Position numbers and translations under genes: made by a program. A DNA stretch of 64,000 nt from Microvirga sp. KLBC 81 (lineage in GTDB: Bacteria > Pseudomonadota > Alphaproteobacteria > Rhizobiales > Beijerinckiaceae), in assembly GCF_003075415.1 (NCBI RefSeq), contig NZ_QDAH01000011.1, positions 1 through 64,000 of the forward strand. Direction: 5' to 3'. The notes beneath the pieces are model-generated. The model searched no databases, was not told the DNA's origin, and worked only from the letters and a program-made list of their open reading frames with translations. Below, piece after piece: positions 38,892 through 48,407 of this stretch; within the stretch, counting starts at the first letter, position 1, and every line of letters begins with the position of its first letter.

Positions 38892-39236
38892 ATGGTCAGC
38901 AAATTCATCCTCGGAACAGCATTTGCATTCGTTCTTGCCGGACCTGGTATCGCCGGACCATGCACGCAGCGTCTGGCCGATCTCGAAAAATCCATTTCGG
39001 CCAGACAGGAGGGGGCAGGACCTGCGCTGGATGCGCCCGCGACGACAGGCTCTACGGGATCAGAGGCATCTCCCAGTCCAGGACAGGGGGTAAACGTTAC
39101 CGCCCGGAGCCAAAGTCGCAATGAGGCCATGCAGATGATCCAGCGGGCCAAGCAACTCGATCAGCAAGGCAAGGAAGCCGAGTGCATGGACATGGCGACG
39201 AAGATCGGCGCTATGGCTCCGCCGGATACCAAATAG
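38892..39236 (+). CDS. Small secreted protein, unknown function
   Basis: 114 residues, preceded by AGGAG seven bases upstream. Signal peptide (FILGTAFAFVLAGPGIAGP), a low-complexity Ser/Gly/Pro middle and a helical C-terminal half (AMQMIQRAKQLDQQGKEAEC). Two cysteines in the mature part (Cys24 and the one in AECMDM) may pair. I do not recognise a family. Confidence 0.7.
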   Translation: MVSKFILGTAFAFVLAGPGIAGPCTQRLADLEKSISARQEGAGPALDAPATTGSTGSEASPSPGQGVNVTARSQSRNEAMQMIQRAKQLDQQGKEAECMDMATKIGAMAPPDTK

Positions 39237-39293
39237 GGAGCTGGACTCGTCGCCCGCGAACGCATCGTACCTGCGGGCGATCTTAGTGTCGTA

Positions 39294-40208
39294 TCATCCA
39301 CGCTCCAGCGCCGCGCGGTTTGTCAGGCGGTTCAGGCCCAGCTGCCATTTGAGATTCACTCCCGCGCTGCCGATCAGGATCAGCAGGATGCCGCTCCATT
39401 GGTTCAGAGACAGCGTGCGGCCGAAGGCCAGGTGATCGACCAGAATAGCCACCACCGGATAGGTGAAGGAGAGCACCGCGATCACAGTCGTCGGCAGCTT
39501 CTGAAGGGCCGAGTACAGGAAGATGTACATGATGCAGGTGTGAACCACGCCGAGCACCACCAGGCACCCCCATTGCGCCGCATCGACGGGCAGGTGGGAG
39601 AAATCGGCGAGAGGCAGAAGCAGCAACGTGCCGAGGATCGCCTGCACGAGAGCGATCACGTGAGGCGAAAAACCCTTGAGCCGCTTGATGATCACGGAAG
39701 CCACCGCATAGAGCAGGGCTGCTCCCAAGGCCTGGAGGAGCCCGATCATGTAGCCGCTCGTGAGGTTAAGGCTTGCCGCGTCGATCTGCGTCACCAGCAG
39801 GAGGCCGGCAAAGGCAAGGGCCACGAAGCCCAGCATGTCCGCCGTGGGCCGCTCGCCGAACAGAACCGCGCCGAGCAGAATGAGGAAGAAGGGCTGCGTG
39901 TTGTAGACGGCGGTCGCGATCGAGATCGACGCATGGCCGTAGGATGAGAAGAGCAGCACCCAGTTCAGGACGATGGCCGCACCGGCCACAAGCGTGAGGC
40001 TCAAGGCTTTGGTCGTGAAGCGCCAGGGCAGCAGCAGGCCCCTGGCTGCGCAATAGACGAAGAGACCGACGGCGCCGAACAGGCAGCGGAAGAACACCAC
40101 GTTCCAGACGCTCTGCCCGGATTCGACGACGAAGAAGCCGATGGTGCCCGAAAGCGTCATTGCGGCGATCATTTCCAGCCGTCCGGACAGCGCGGATGAT
40201 GTCTTCAT
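39294..40208 (-). CDS. EamA-family (DMT) transporter
   Basis: 304 residues from the ATG at 40208, with ten transmembrane helices in two EamA repeats (FFVVESGQSVWNVVFFRCLFG and LGVVHTCIMYIFLYSALQKLP regions). Exports amino acids or metabolites in most characterised cases. It is divergent from an Lrp/AsnC regulator 96 bases away with an inverted repeat between, so it is probably its target. Confidence 0.92.
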   Translation of the reverse strand: MKTSSALSGRLEMIAAMTLSGTIGFFVVESGQSVWNVVFFRCLFGAVGLFVYCAARGLLLPWRFTTKALSLTLVAGAAIVLNWVLLFSSYGHASISIATAVYNTQPFFLILLGAVLFGERPTADMLGFVALAFAGLLLVTQIDAASLNLTSGYMIGLLQALGAALLYAVASVIIKRLKGFSPHVIALVQAILGTLLLLPLADFSHLPVDAAQWGCLVVLGVVHTCIMYIFLYSALQKLPTTVIAVLSFTYPVVAILVDHLAFGRTLSLNQWSGILLILIGSAGVNLKWQLGLNRLTNRAALERG

Positions 40209-40215
40209 GGCTCGT

Positions 40216-40253
40216 CCTCCTGAACGAGGCAGCACTTTACCCTCTTCAGGAGG
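40216..40253. promoter_or_regulatory. Inverted repeat, probable Lrp/AsnC operator
   Basis: CCTCCTGAA (40216-40224) and TTCAGGAGG (40245-40253) in the divergent interval between the EamA and Lrp genes. A site for the neighbouring regulator is likely by position. Confidence 0.5.
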
Positions 40254-40304
40254 CGATGTACTTTATGGTTCGAAGCCGAATCAACCTTTTTGGCTTATGA
40301 ATCG

Positions 40305-40781
40305 ATGGCGGCACCAGCAAAGAACCTCAGAAACAAAAGCGATGTTCTCGATGAGGTCGACCAAGCCCTGATCGCGCTTCTCTCGGAGAATGCGCGCCTT
40401 CCGATGGCGGAACTGGCCCGGAGCGTGGGTCTGTCTGCCCCCAGCGTGGCGGAGCGTCTGCGGCGATTGGAGGAGGACGGCGTGGTGAAGGCCTATCGGG
40501 TCGAGATCGACCCCAAGGCCTTAGGCTATACGCTCACCGCCATCGTGCGCATCCGCCCCCTGCCGGGCCAGCTCCACGCCGTCGAGAAGCTCCTAGTGGA
40601 GAGCCCCGAGGTGGTGGAATGCGACAAGGTCACCGGCGATGACTGCTATGTGGCCCGCTACCTCCTGCGGTCGATCGAGGAACTCGACCCGATCCTTGAG
40701 CGGATCGCCCAGCGTGCCCAGACGAGCACCTCCATCGTCAAGACATCGCCCGTCAGGCGCAGGCTCCCGCCGATAGGGTGA
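40305..40781 (+). CDS. Lrp/AsnC-family transcriptional regulator
   Basis: 158 residues from the ATG at 40305. N-terminal helix-turn-helix (LARSVGLSAPSVAERLRRLEEDGVV) and a C-terminal RAM/AsnC ligand domain (GDDCYVARYLLRS). Usually a local amino-acid-responsive regulator of a divergent transporter, which fits the EamA gene. Confidence 0.93.
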   Translation: MAAPAKNLRNKSDVLDEVDQALIALLSENARLPMAELARSVGLSAPSVAERLRRLEEDGVVKAYRVEIDPKALGYTLTAIVRIRPLPGQLHAVEKLLVESPEVVECDKVTGDDCYVARYLLRSIEELDPILERIAQRAQTSTSIVKTSPVRRRLPPIG

Positions 40782-40912
40782 AGGCTGGGGCTAGATCCCC
40801 ATCGACAAAGTGGGAAAACTCCTGTATAGCGCCGGCCTCAACTTAAAACAGGACGCCGAAATCCCGCTGGCTTGAGCATGTCTCAAGACCATGCAACGGC
40901 AGGAGCAAGACC

Positions 40913-41293
40913 ATGAACATCATCCAGCAGCTCGAGCAGGAGCAGATTGCCAAGCTCGGCAAGAAGATCCCCGACTTCCAGCCCGGCGATACCGTGATCG
41001 TCAACGTGAAGGTGAAGGAAGGCGAGCGCACCCGTGTGCAGGCCTATGAAGGCGTCTGCATCGCCCGTTCCGGTGGCGGCCTCCAGGAGAGCTTCACGGT
41101 CCGCAAGATTTCCTACGGCGAAGGCGTGGAGCGCGTGTTCCCGATCTATTCGCCGAACGTCGAGTCCATCAAGGTCGTGCGCCGCGGTGCCGTCCGTCGC
41201 GCCAAGCTCTACTATCTGCGCGACCGTCGCGGCAAGTCGGCCCGTATCGCCGAGCGCGCCGAGCGCCGCGAGACCTCCGAAGCCGCCGAGTGA
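40913..41293 (+). CDS. rplS: 50S ribosomal protein L19
   Basis: 126 residues. The signature [25 protein letters not shown] region and [13 protein letters not shown] identify L19, a protein at the 30S-50S interface. The preceding ~130 bases hold its own promoter because it is detached from trmD. Ribosome site AGGAG about ten bases upstream. Followed by a strong terminator. Confidence 0.98.
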   Translation: MNIIQQLEQEQIAKLGKKIPDFQPGDTVIVNVKVKEGERTRVQAYEGVCIARSGGGLQESFTVRKISYGEGVERVFPIYSPNVESIKVVRRGAVRRAKLYYLRDRRGKSARIAERAERRETSEAAE

Positions 41294-41317
41294 GGCCTTC
41301 ATTCAGCAAGTTTCCCG

Positions 41318-41344
41318 AAAAGCGCGGTGCGAACCGCGCTTTTT
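41318..41344 (+). terminator. Terminator of rplS
   Basis: AAAAGCGCGGT-GCGA-ACCGCGCTTTTT, a textbook GNRA-loop hairpin with T-tract, 25 bases after the rplS stop. Confidence 0.92.
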
Positions 41345-41515
41345 GCTTATGGCGATAAGCGTCGCTGCTGGCTCCTCGCAAAAGAATTTTATTGCGCGTT
41401 TCGGGCAATCGGCTATGCGATACTTTCAAAGCGGTGCGCGTTCAGGACGCCTTTTCCTTCTGCGCGGGTGCCGTTAGAAGACGACCACGACATTTTTCAC
41501 CGTTGGAAGACACCT

Positions 41516-42922
41516 ATGGCCAAAGCCCGTACCCTCTATGACAAGATCTGGGACGACCACGTCGTCGATCAGCAGGATGACGGGACGTGCCTTCTCTACA
41601 TTGACCGCCACCTCGTCCACGAAGTGACCTCGCCCCAGGCTTTCGAAGGCCTGCGTACGGCGGGCCGCACGGTGCGCCAGCCGCAGAAGACCCTCGCGGT
41701 CGTCGACCACAACGTGCCCACCACCGACCGGTCGCACGGCATCGAGGACCCCGAATCCGCAACGCAGGTGGCAACGCTGGCCCAGAACGCCAAGGAATTC
41801 GGCGTCGAGTATTACAACGAGCTCGATACCCGTCAGGGCATCGTCCACGTGGTGGGCCCGGAACAGGGCTTCACGCTGCCGGGCATGACCATCGTCTGCG
41901 GCGACAGCCACACCTCGACCCACGGCGCCTTCGGGGCGCTCGCCCACGGCATCGGCACTTCGGAAGTCGAGCACGTGCTCGCCACGCAGACGCTGATCCA
42001 GAAGAAGGCCAAGAACATGCGCGTGACCGTGGACGGGCAGCTGCCCGCCGGCGTCACGGCGAAGGACATCATCCTCGCCATCATCGGCGAGATCGGCACC
42101 GCTGGCGGCACCGGCCACGTGATCGAATATGCGGGCGAGGCCATTCGTTCGCTGTCGATGGAAGGCCGCATGACCATCTGCAACATGTCCATCGAGGGTG
42201 GCGCACGCGCCGGCATGGTGGCTCCCGACGAGAAGACCTATGCCTATCTGAAGGATCGTCCCAAGGCTCCGAAGGGCGAGGCCTGGGAAGCGGCCGTGCG
42301 CTATTGGGACTCTCTGCGCACCGATGAAGGCGCGTTCTTCGATACCGAGATCAAGCTCGATGCCGCGAACTTGCCGCCCATCGTCACCTGGGGCACCTCT
42401 CCCGAGGACGTGATCTCGGTGGCCGGCGTGGTGCCGAACCCGGACGACATCCAGGACGAGAACAAGCGTCTCTCCAAGTGGCGCGCGCTCGAATACATGG
42501 GCCTCAAGCCCGGCACGAAGATCACCGATATCGAGCTCGACCGTGTGTTCATCGGCTCCTGCACCAATGGCCGCATCGAGGATCTGCGCGCTGTCGCGAA
42601 GGTCGTCGAGGGCAGACGAGTGCATGAGCGCGTCAACGCCATGATCGTGCCCGGCTCCGGCATCGTGAAGATGCAGGCCGAAGCCGAAGGTCTCGACAAG
42701 ATCTTCAAGGAAGCGGGATTTGACTGGCGCGAGCCCGGCTGCTCCATGTGCCTGGCCATGAACGCGGATCGCCTCGCTCCCGGCGAGCGCTGCGCCTCCA
42801 CCTCGAACCGCAACTTCGAGGGCCGCCAGGGCTTCAAGGGCCGTACGCACCTCGTCTCCCCCGCCATGGCGGCGGCGGCGGCGATCGCGGGTCGGTTCGT
42901 GGATATTCGCAACTGGCAGTAA
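41516..42922 (+). CDS. leuC: 3-isopropylmalate dehydratase large subunit
   Basis: 468 residues from the ATG at 41516, with GGAAG upstream. Iron-sulfur cysteines in [11 protein letters not shown] and [10 protein letters not shown]; substrate residues in [13 protein letters not shown]. Isomerises 2- to 3-isopropylmalate with LeuD, encoded 4.8 kb downstream. Own terminator follows. Confidence 0.98.
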   Translation: MAKARTLYDKIWDDHVVDQQDDGTCLLYIDRHLVHEVTSPQAFEGLRTAGRTVRQPQKTLAVVDHNVPTTDRSHGIEDPESATQVATLAQNAKEFGVEYYNELDTRQGIVHVVGPEQGFTLPGMTIVCGDSHTSTHGAFGALAHGIGTSEVEHVLATQTLIQKKAKNMRVTVDGQLPAGVTAKDIILAIIGEIGTAGGTGHVIEYAGEAIRSLSMEGRMTICNMSIEGGARAGMVAPDEKTYAYLKDRPKAPKGEAWEAAVRYWDSLRTDEGAFFDTEIKLDAANLPPIVTWGTSPEDVISVAGVVPNPDDIQDENKRLSKWRALEYMGLKPGTKITDIELDRVFIGSCTNGRIEDLRAVAKVVEGRRVHERVNAMIVPGSGIVKMQAEAEGLDKIFKEAGFDWREPGCSMCLAMNADRLAPGERCASTSNRNFEGRQGFKGRTHLVSPAMAAAAAIAGRFVDIRNWQ

Positions 42923-42952
42923 CAAAGTTTTCAGTCAGACGACGAAGAATGA

Positions 42953-42986
42953 GACGGCGGCTCCGGCGAGCCGCCGTCTTTTTATT
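42953..42986 (+). terminator. Terminator of leuC
   Basis: GACGGCGGCTC-CGGC-GAGCCGCCGTC followed by TTTTTATT: perfect 11-bp stem with T-tract. Confidence 0.93.
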
Positions 42987-43021
42987 GAACAAGGGGCGCC
43001 GTCGCGGGCGGCGCGAAGAAC

Positions 43022-44440
43022 GTGCAGGGGCACCGGACATTTGAATGGGCCGTCGCGGCACTGGTCGCGGCTGCGGGTCTCGTGGGGCTCGTCCTCTGCT
43101 GGCCCATCGTCTTTCCGCTGGATGATGCCTACATCACGCTCCACAATGCGCGGGTCCTTCTCGAAGGCGTTGACCGCGGCTTTGGCGTTCCGGCTCTCGT
43201 GGGCGCAACGAGCCCGGTGCATCTGGCCCTCGTCGCCGGGCTGGGGCTGATCCTCGATCTGCCGCTCGCCAGCTATCTCCTCAATCTCGCGGCCACCATT
43301 CTCTATGGGGTGGGCCTCGCCCGTCTGGCCTTCTGGGTGCAGCCGTCGCGCCGGATTGCGGCAGGACTTGTCGCGCTCGGCCTGTCGGCCGCCCATGTTC
43401 CCTACCACCTGTTCAACGGACTCGAGACCGGCCTTGCGATGGCAGCCGTCACCTGGGCCCTGGTGCTGGCCCTCTCCGGCTCACGCTTTCTCCTGCCGCT
43501 TCTCTGCGGCCTGATGCCGTTCATCCGGCCGGAACTTGCTGTTCCGGCGGGCGCGCTCCTGGTGTGGCGCACCTGGAAACAGCGAAACACGATGGATCGC
43601 ATCGCCGTCGATTTCGCGCTTGCCGCTCTTACGGCCGCGCCCTGGCTGCTCTGGTCATGGATCGCAACCGGGTCCGTGACGCCGCTGACGGCATCGGCCA
43701 AGCGCGCCTTTTTCGCGGAAGAGCTCTATCCGTTCTGGTTCAAGCTCAAGATCGCGCTCATCTTCACGGTTCAGTCCGGTGTCGGAGCGTTTCTGCTGGC
43801 GGCTTTGTTCGTCAGGCGTATGTCCATAGGCGTTCCGGTGCTGCTCTCGTTGGTGGTCATCCTCCTCATGTTCGCCGTGACCTTTCCGGGAGGCCTGTTT
43901 CATAACTTCTATCGCTATTGCTACCCGCTCCTGCCGATCGGCCTGCTCGGCTGGGGCATCGCCACGCGGGACAGCAGGGGCATGAGATGGGCTTTTGGCG
44001 CGCTGGCCGCGATCTATGTCGTCATCGGGTTCAATACGTGGCCGCACGTGGCGGGCGGACGGCGGTTCACGGCGGAGCTGGACGAGGCTGCGCGATGGTC
44101 CAGGGAGCATCTGCCCGCCGGAGCACGCATTCTCATTCACGATGCCGGATATTTCGCGTGGGCCACGCCCTTTGCCCTGTTCGATATCGTGGGGCTCAAG
44201 ACGCCGAGCTCGATCGCGGATCATCGCCGCTGGACATTGCCGAGCCGCGCACAGGAGCGGCACGTAGCCGTGCACGAGATCGCCAGGCGCAGCCGCGTGA
44301 GTCACGCGGTTATTCTCAACGATGAATTTTGGGGCGATCTGGCCGATGACCTGCGGCGCCATGGATGGGGATTGAGGCCCCTGCGCGAGCCTCCATCCCA
44401 CGGATATGTCGTCTATGAACTGACCCCTCCGGCCTCATAG
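43022..44440 (+). CDS. Polytopic GT-C-like membrane protein
   Basis: 472 residues from a GTG at 43022 (GAAGA upstream), with about ten transmembrane helices. FPLDDAYITLHNARVLLEG after the first helix is the acidic first-loop motif of GT-C-type glycosyltransferases; GLETGLAMAAV and an extracytoplasmic C-terminal domain of ~120 residues follow. Could transfer a lipid-linked sugar to a cell-surface glycan. Substrate unknown. One of three GT-C-like genes in 7 kb, but not closely similar to the other two. Confidence 0.75.
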   Translation: MQGHRTFEWAVAALVAAAGLVGLVLCWPIVFPLDDAYITLHNARVLLEGVDRGFGVPALVGATSPVHLALVAGLGLILDLPLASYLLNLAATILYGVGLARLAFWVQPSRRIAAGLVALGLSAAHVPYHLFNGLETGLAMAAVTWALVLALSGSRFLLPLLCGLMPFIRPELAVPAGALLVWRTWKQRNTMDRIAVDFALAALTAAPWLLWSWIATGSVTPLTASAKRAFFAEELYPFWFKLKIALIFTVQSGVGAFLLAALFVRRMSIGVPVLLSLVVILLMFAVTFPGGLFHNFYRYCYPLLPIGLLGWGIATRDSRGMRWAFGALAAIYVVIGFNTWPHVAGGRRFTAELDEAARWSREHLPAGARILIHDAGYFAWATPFALFDIVGLKTPSSIADHRRWTLPSRAQERHVAVHEIARRSRVSHAVILNDEFWGDLADDLRRHGWGLRPLREPPSHGYVVYELTPPAS

Positions 44441-44456
44441 CGGAGGCGACAAACGC

Positions 44457-44489
44457 AAAGGCGGCGGCTCCTGCGAACCGCCGCCCTTT
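44457..44489. terminator. Bidirectional terminator after the GT-C-like gene
   Basis: AAAGGCGGCGG (44457-44467) pairs with CCGCCGCC plus CTTT (44478-44489) around a short loop, between convergent genes. Confidence 0.8.
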
Positions 44490-44510
44490 CACGCCTGAAT
44501 ATGGAAGCGG

Positions 44511-44804
44511 TTAGTCCACGTAGACCCGGCGGCTACCCACCACCTGGCGGCAGATCTCCACCGGGCGGCGAACCACGACGCCGCTCGGGCGCACGCGTTC
44601 ACGATATTCCGTGCGGCACACGGTGCGCGTGCGAGCAGGACGCACGATGCGGCGCTCGACGATACGCTCACGATAAGCGGGACGCTCCTGCACCAGACGA
44701 ACGCCGGACGGGCCGACATGCACACCGACGCCTTGGGCCGACGCCGTCGCGGAGCCGAAAGCGGCCAGCCCGGCGAATGCCAGGATACCAAGAATCTTAC
44801 GCAT
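44511..44804 (-). CDS. Small secreted Arg-rich protein, unknown
   Basis: 97 residues. Signal peptide (ILGILAFAGLAAFGSATASA-Q) and a very basic mature part, with YRERIVERRIVRPARTRTVC and a second Cys in EICRQVVG. The two cysteines may form a disulfide. Such short Arg/Val-rich periplasmic proteins are common in this order; function unknown. Confidence 0.75.
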   Translation of the reverse strand: MRKILGILAFAGLAAFGSATASAQGVGVHVGPSGVRLVQERPAYRERIVERRIVRPARTRTVCRTEYRERVRPSGVVVRRPVEICRQVVGSRRVYVD

Positions 44805-44927
44805 TGAAGCCTCACTTCGAGTTGCCTATTCGGGGGTATCAACGGCATAGCCCGCGAGGCGTTCCGTTGGCGTAAGGCCGCACCAGGACTTATGGTTGAT
44901 GAACGGTGAACGCTTGAGGAGCCCTTC

Positions 44928-45191
44928 ATGAACGACCAGGAGCGCGAACGCGAAGCCCGCGAGGCACTGGAACGTGTGCAGCGCGACTCGGAGTCACTCG
45001 GCTCCTCGGCACTCGCACGCATGAGCCGGCAGGCGCAGGATCATTTCAGCGGCCGGGACGCCGTTGGCGCGGGCGAGGACGGCGGCACGGATCCCATCGA
45101 GCTTTGGGGGCGCCGCATCGGGCGAGGGCTGTCGCTGGTCGGCGTCGTCGTTCTCGGCTTGTGGCTTCTGGTCCAGCTTGGCATTCTCTGA
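44928..45191 (+). CDS. Small membrane protein, unknown
   Basis: 87 residues, AGGAG ribosome site upstream. A charged helical N-terminal half (EREREAREALERVQRDSESL) and one C-terminal transmembrane helix (LSLVGVVVLGLWLLVQLGIL), so a tail-anchored topology is likely. Ends four bases before the metallopeptidase, with which it probably forms an operon. Confidence 0.8.
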   Translation: MNDQEREREAREALERVQRDSESLGSSALARMSRQAQDHFSGRDAVGAGEDGGTDPIELWGRRIGRGLSLVGVVVLGLWLLVQLGIL

Positions 45192-45195
45192 GTCG

Positions 45196-45603
45196 ATGAC
45201 CGACTGGGCCCGTCTCCACGCTCCCTCTCTTGCGGATTTCGAAGCTCTCGCGGAAGCGGCATACGCGCGCCTCCCGGAAGAGTTCCGCGCGCTCTGTGAG
45301 GGAGTCGTCATCCGCGTCGAGGATTTCCCGGACGACGAGACCATGGAGGCCATGGGCTGCGAGACGCCTTTCGATCTCCTCGGCCTCTTTCGCGGCATCG
45401 GTCTCGCGCAAGGCGGCGCGATGATGCAGACGGGCCAGTTCCCCAACATGGTCTGGCTCTATCGCCGCCCGATCCTCGATTACTGGGCGGAGCACGAGGA
45501 GAGCCTGGGCGCTCTCGTGACCCATGTGCTGGTGCACGAGATCGGCCATCATTTCGGCCTCTCGGACGAGGACATGGAGGCTATCGAGGCGGCGGTCGGA
45601 TGA
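45196..45603 (+). CDS. Zincin-like metallopeptidase family protein
   Basis: 135 residues from the ATG at 45196. HExxH zinc motif in VLVHEIGHHFGLSDEDMEAIE; family-typical LCEGVVIRVEDFPDD and GETPFDLLGLF-like parts. Short zincin proteins of this type (DUF1025-like) have an intact active site but unknown substrates. A damaged partial copy lies at 47127-47212. Confidence 0.88.
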   Translation: MTDWARLHAPSLADFEALAEAAYARLPEEFRALCEGVVIRVEDFPDDETMEAMGCETPFDLLGLFRGIGLAQGGAMMQTGQFPNMVWLYRRPILDYWAEHEESLGALVTHVLVHEIGHHFGLSDEDMEAIEAAVG

Positions 45604-45740
45604 ATTGCCGCTCCTGTTCTGGTCCTCTGGGCGAAAATCCGGAAATGATGTAACGAGCTCCGCTTCTTCGATGTCTCTCAGATGTGACACGAGGAGCGAC
45701 GCACGCCTGAACACAGACGCAGCCTTAACAGAGTCAATCG

Positions 45741-47069
45741 ATGCCACGGACCATCGGGGAAAAATATGAAATCGCGATAGCTCTCATGCTGTCGCTCCTG
45801 GTAGCCGTCGCGATCGTCACTTCAAAAGTGAGATATACCGGAAGTGATCCGCGGGGATCCCTGGTTGTCGCAGAATCGGTCCTGCGGAATGGCACGATCA
45901 AGCTCGACCAGTACGACGCCAATTACCTCAAGGACCTTGGCACCCGAATTTACCAGAATGCGGGTCACTCCTATTATCTTTTTCCTTTGGGGACATCGGT
46001 TCTCAGCATTCCGGCCGTTGCTGCGGCCAATGCCATCGGAATCGAGATGGTTCAGTCGGAGCATCGCGTTCAGATGATCCTGACCATCCTGACTGCGATG
46101 CTGATGATTGCGATGCTGTACCGGCTGGCGCGGCAGTTCCTGGAGCCCGGCAACGCCGCGCTGGCCGCCGGCCTGTTCTGGTTCGGCACCTCGTTGGCCT
46201 CCACCGGCGCCACCGCCCTCTGGTCGCACAATCTCGCCACCCTGTTCGGGCTGATCGCCCTCGATCTGGCCATCCGCGACAGCAAAGCCGAGCACAGCCG
46301 CTCCTGGGCCCGGATCGGCCTGTGCCTGTTCCTGGCCTATTTCTGCCGCCCCACCCTGTCCCTGCTCAGCCCGTTCCTGCTGCTGTTCCTGTTCGCCCGC
46401 CACCGGCTCGCCGCCGTCAAGGCCGGCCTGGTGCTGGCGGCGCTGCTGGGCGGCTTCGTGGCCTTCAGCCAGCACGAGTTCGGCCAGGTGCTGCCGAGCT
46501 ATTACCTGCCCAGCCGCGTGAGCGGCGCCTCGGATGTCACCACCGCCCTGTACGGCAACCTGTTCAGCCCGGCGCGGGGATTGCTGGTGTTCTCGCCCTT
46601 CCTCGTCGCGGTGTGGCTGTGCGCCCGGCGCGCGCCTGAGACGTTCCGGCTCAATCCCCTGTGGTGGGGCCTCGGCCTCGCCTGGCCGGTGCTGCATCTG
46701 ATCGTGATCTCGCGCTTCCCGCATTGGTGGGCGGGCTGGTCCTATGGTCCGCGCCTCCTGATGGATGTGCTGCCGGGCCTGTTCCTGCTCACCCTGCGCG
46801 CCTGGCCGACGGCCCTCGACACGCGGCGCCTGCGGATCGCGGCGGCGGTGCTCGCCGTGACGGCGGTGTTCTCGGTCTTCGTGCACACCTGTCAAGGGCT
46901 GTACAACGGATACTCGCTTCTCTGGAACGCCGAGCCGCCGATCGACCAGAACCCGCAAAATCTGTTCGACTGGAAGTACCCCCAGTTCCTGCACACCAGG
47001 ACCCGGCACCAGGAGCGCGTGCGGGAATACGGCCCGAAGTCGGAAGTGTCCAGTCAGCTGAAGGACTGA
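45741..47069 (+). CDS. GT-C-like polytopic membrane protein, copy 1
   Basis: 442 residues, about ten transmembrane helices. After TM1 a first extracytoplasmic loop has SDPRGSLVVAESVL and GTIKLDQY, the place where GT-C enzymes carry catalytic acidic residues. From residue ~119 the DNA matches copy 2 (48408-49757) for 945 bp without a difference I can find. The C-terminus ends in a hydrophilic tail. Substrate unknown; a role in transferring a sugar to a lipid or surface polymer is inferred. Codon use in the shared block is GC-rich, in the unique 5' part less so. Confidence 0.78.
   Translation: MPRTIGEKYEIAIALMLSLLVAVAIVTSKVRYTGSDPRGSLVVAESVLRNGTIKLDQYDANYLKDLGTRIYQNAGHSYYLFPLGTSVLSIPAVAAANAIGIEMVQSEHRVQMILTILTAMLMIAMLYRLARQFLEPGNAALAAGLFWFGTSLASTGATALWSHNLATLFGLIALDLAIRDSKAEHSRSWARIGLCLFLAYFCRPTLSLLSPFLLLFLFARHRLAAVKAGLVLAALLGGFVAFSQHEFGQVLPSYYLPSRVSGASDVTTALYGNLFSPARGLLVFSPFLVAVWLCARRAPETFRLNPLWWGLGLAWPVLHLIVISRFPHWWAGWSYGPRLLMDVLPGLFLLTLRAWPTALDTRRLRIAAAVLAVTAVFSVFVHTCQGLYNGYSLLWNAEPPIDQNPQNLFDWKYPQFLHTRTRHQERVREYGPKSEVSSQLKD
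46095..47039 (+). repeat. 945-bp direct repeat, copy 1
   Basis: From GCGATGCTGATGATTGCG to GAATACGGCCCGAAG; matches 48792-49736 at every base I compared, and the reading frames on both strands are the same. Encodes the C-terminal ~315 residues of the GT-C-like protein. Recent duplication or gene conversion. Confidence 0.93.
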
Positions 47070-47126
47070 CCAAGCTTGCGCCCTTCGGCCATCCTGGATT
47101 CGGCTCTATCACCACCGCCCGCTCCT

Positions 47127-47212
47127 GGGATTGGGCCGAGCACGAGGAGAGCCAAGGCCGCCATTTCGGCTTCTTGGACGACATGGAAGCCATCGAGGCG
47201 GCTGCCTTGTGA
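47127..47212 (+). pseudogene. Decayed fragment of the zincin-like metallopeptidase gene
   Basis: Encodes WAEHEESQGRHFGFLDDMEAIEAA then a stop. Aligned to the intact gene at 45196-45603, the start and end match (WAEHEES...HFGLSDEDMEAIEAA), but about 36 bases holding most of the HExxH helix are deleted and other codons differ. It has no start codon of its own. Shows that a second copy of the metallopeptidase once lay downstream of the GT-C-like gene. Confidence 0.8.
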
Positions 47213-47701
47213 TATAGCTTGGGCGTTAAGAGGAATCTTTCTGCAGATATCGCCAGAGCGCCAAAACGGTGCGGCAAGCACAAGGGTGGCGACACCCGTG
47301 AGCAATGCGAGAAACACTTGCCAGCCAAGCCGCGGGCCAGAATCCATCCGGCAAGCATGGCTCCACCGATCAGGCGAGCACCGACGTCCTCAAGGACGAT
47401 GGACAGGATTTTGTTCGATCAGCCATTCATTGCGATAAAGTTGCTTCAATGATGTTTCGAGGCAAGTTCGAATCTGTGAATGTTGACCTTCGTGCAGGGA
47501 CGAAGCGGATGGTTCTCCGCCGCCACATTCTGGCAGCGCCTCCGACGGAGGCGATGGGCTCTTATCCGAAGCTTGCTTCGAGCCCGGTCTTTACGACCAA
47601 ATCTTTGCCAGGCGCGACCATCGTGAGGCTAGCCGTTTCGCCAAGCCTTTGATATGAGGCATCCCACGACGGCCCTTTGCCGCCTGAAGGAAGTTTGGAC
47701 C
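47213..47701 (-). other. Gene-free interval before leuD with a broken membrane-protein remnant
   Basis: About 490 bases with no intact gene. On the minus strand, 47400-47220, two frames together encode a hydrophobic stretch (ARLIGGAMLAGWILARGL, then after a frameshift WQVFLALLTGVATLVLAAPF), resembling two helices of a lost transporter. The last 200 bases carry the leuD leader and AAGGAAG ribosome site. Remnant interpretation is tentative. Confidence 0.35.
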
Positions 47702-48304
47702 ATGGACAAGTTCACCGTGCTGGAAAGCGTCGCGGCGCCGCTGAGGATCATCAATATCGATACCGATATGATCATCCCCAAGCAGTACCTGAAGACCATC
47801 AAGCGCACGGGGCTCGGCAAGGGTCTGTTTTCCGAGATGCGCTATCGCGAGGACGGTTCGGAGAACCCGGATTTCGTGTTGAACCAGCCCGCCTATCGCA
47901 ACGCCAAGATCCTGATCGCGGGCGACAATTTCGGCTGCGGCTCGTCCCGCGAGCATGCCCCCTGGGCGCTGCTCGATTTCGGCATCCGCTGCGTGATCTC
48001 CACGAGCTTCGCCGACATCTTCTACAACAACTGCTTCCAGAACGGCATTCTGCCGATCAAGGTGAGCCCCGAGAACCTGGAAAAGCTCTTCGACGATGCG
48101 AGCCGCGGCGCCAACGCCACGCTGACCGTCGATCTGGAGAACCAGGAAATCCGCGGTCCCGACGGCGGCAAGATCAAGTTCGACATCGACCCGTTCAAGA
48201 AGCACTGCATGCTCAACGGTCTCGACGGCATCGGCCTGACGCTTGAGAAGGCCTCCGCCATTGACAGCTTCGAGAAGAAGCTCTCCGAGCGCGCTTGGGC
48301 TTAA
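47702..48304 (+). CDS. leuD: 3-isopropylmalate dehydratase small subunit
   Basis: 200 residues from the ATG at 47702. [14 protein letters not shown] and [16 protein letters not shown] are the LeuD substrate-binding motifs. Partner of LeuC. It stands alone, isolated by the GT-C-like genes on both sides. Confidence 0.98.
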   Translation: MDKFTVLESVAAPLRIINIDTDMIIPKQYLKTIKRTGLGKGLFSEMRYREDGSENPDFVLNQPAYRNAKILIAGDNFGCGSSREHAPWALLDFGIRCVISTSFADIFYNNCFQNGILPIKVSPENLEKLFDDASRGANATLTVDLENQEIRGPDGGKIKFDIDPFKKHCMLNGLDGIGLTLEKASAIDSFEKKLSERAWA

Positions 48305-48407
48305 AGCTCACACGCATCCGAGCCATTTGGCATTATAAACAACACGGCCTTTGGCTCGGAGTACAAATTATTGCTTGAGCCTTCTGAGGTTCGTGGCACA
48401 TAAATTC

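Noticed and set aside
46661..47212. A 183-codon plus-strand frame joining the GT-C 3' end to the metallopeptidase fragment
   Set aside because: The first part is an out-of-frame shadow of the GT-C gene; only the last ~28 codons correspond to real (decayed) coding sequence.
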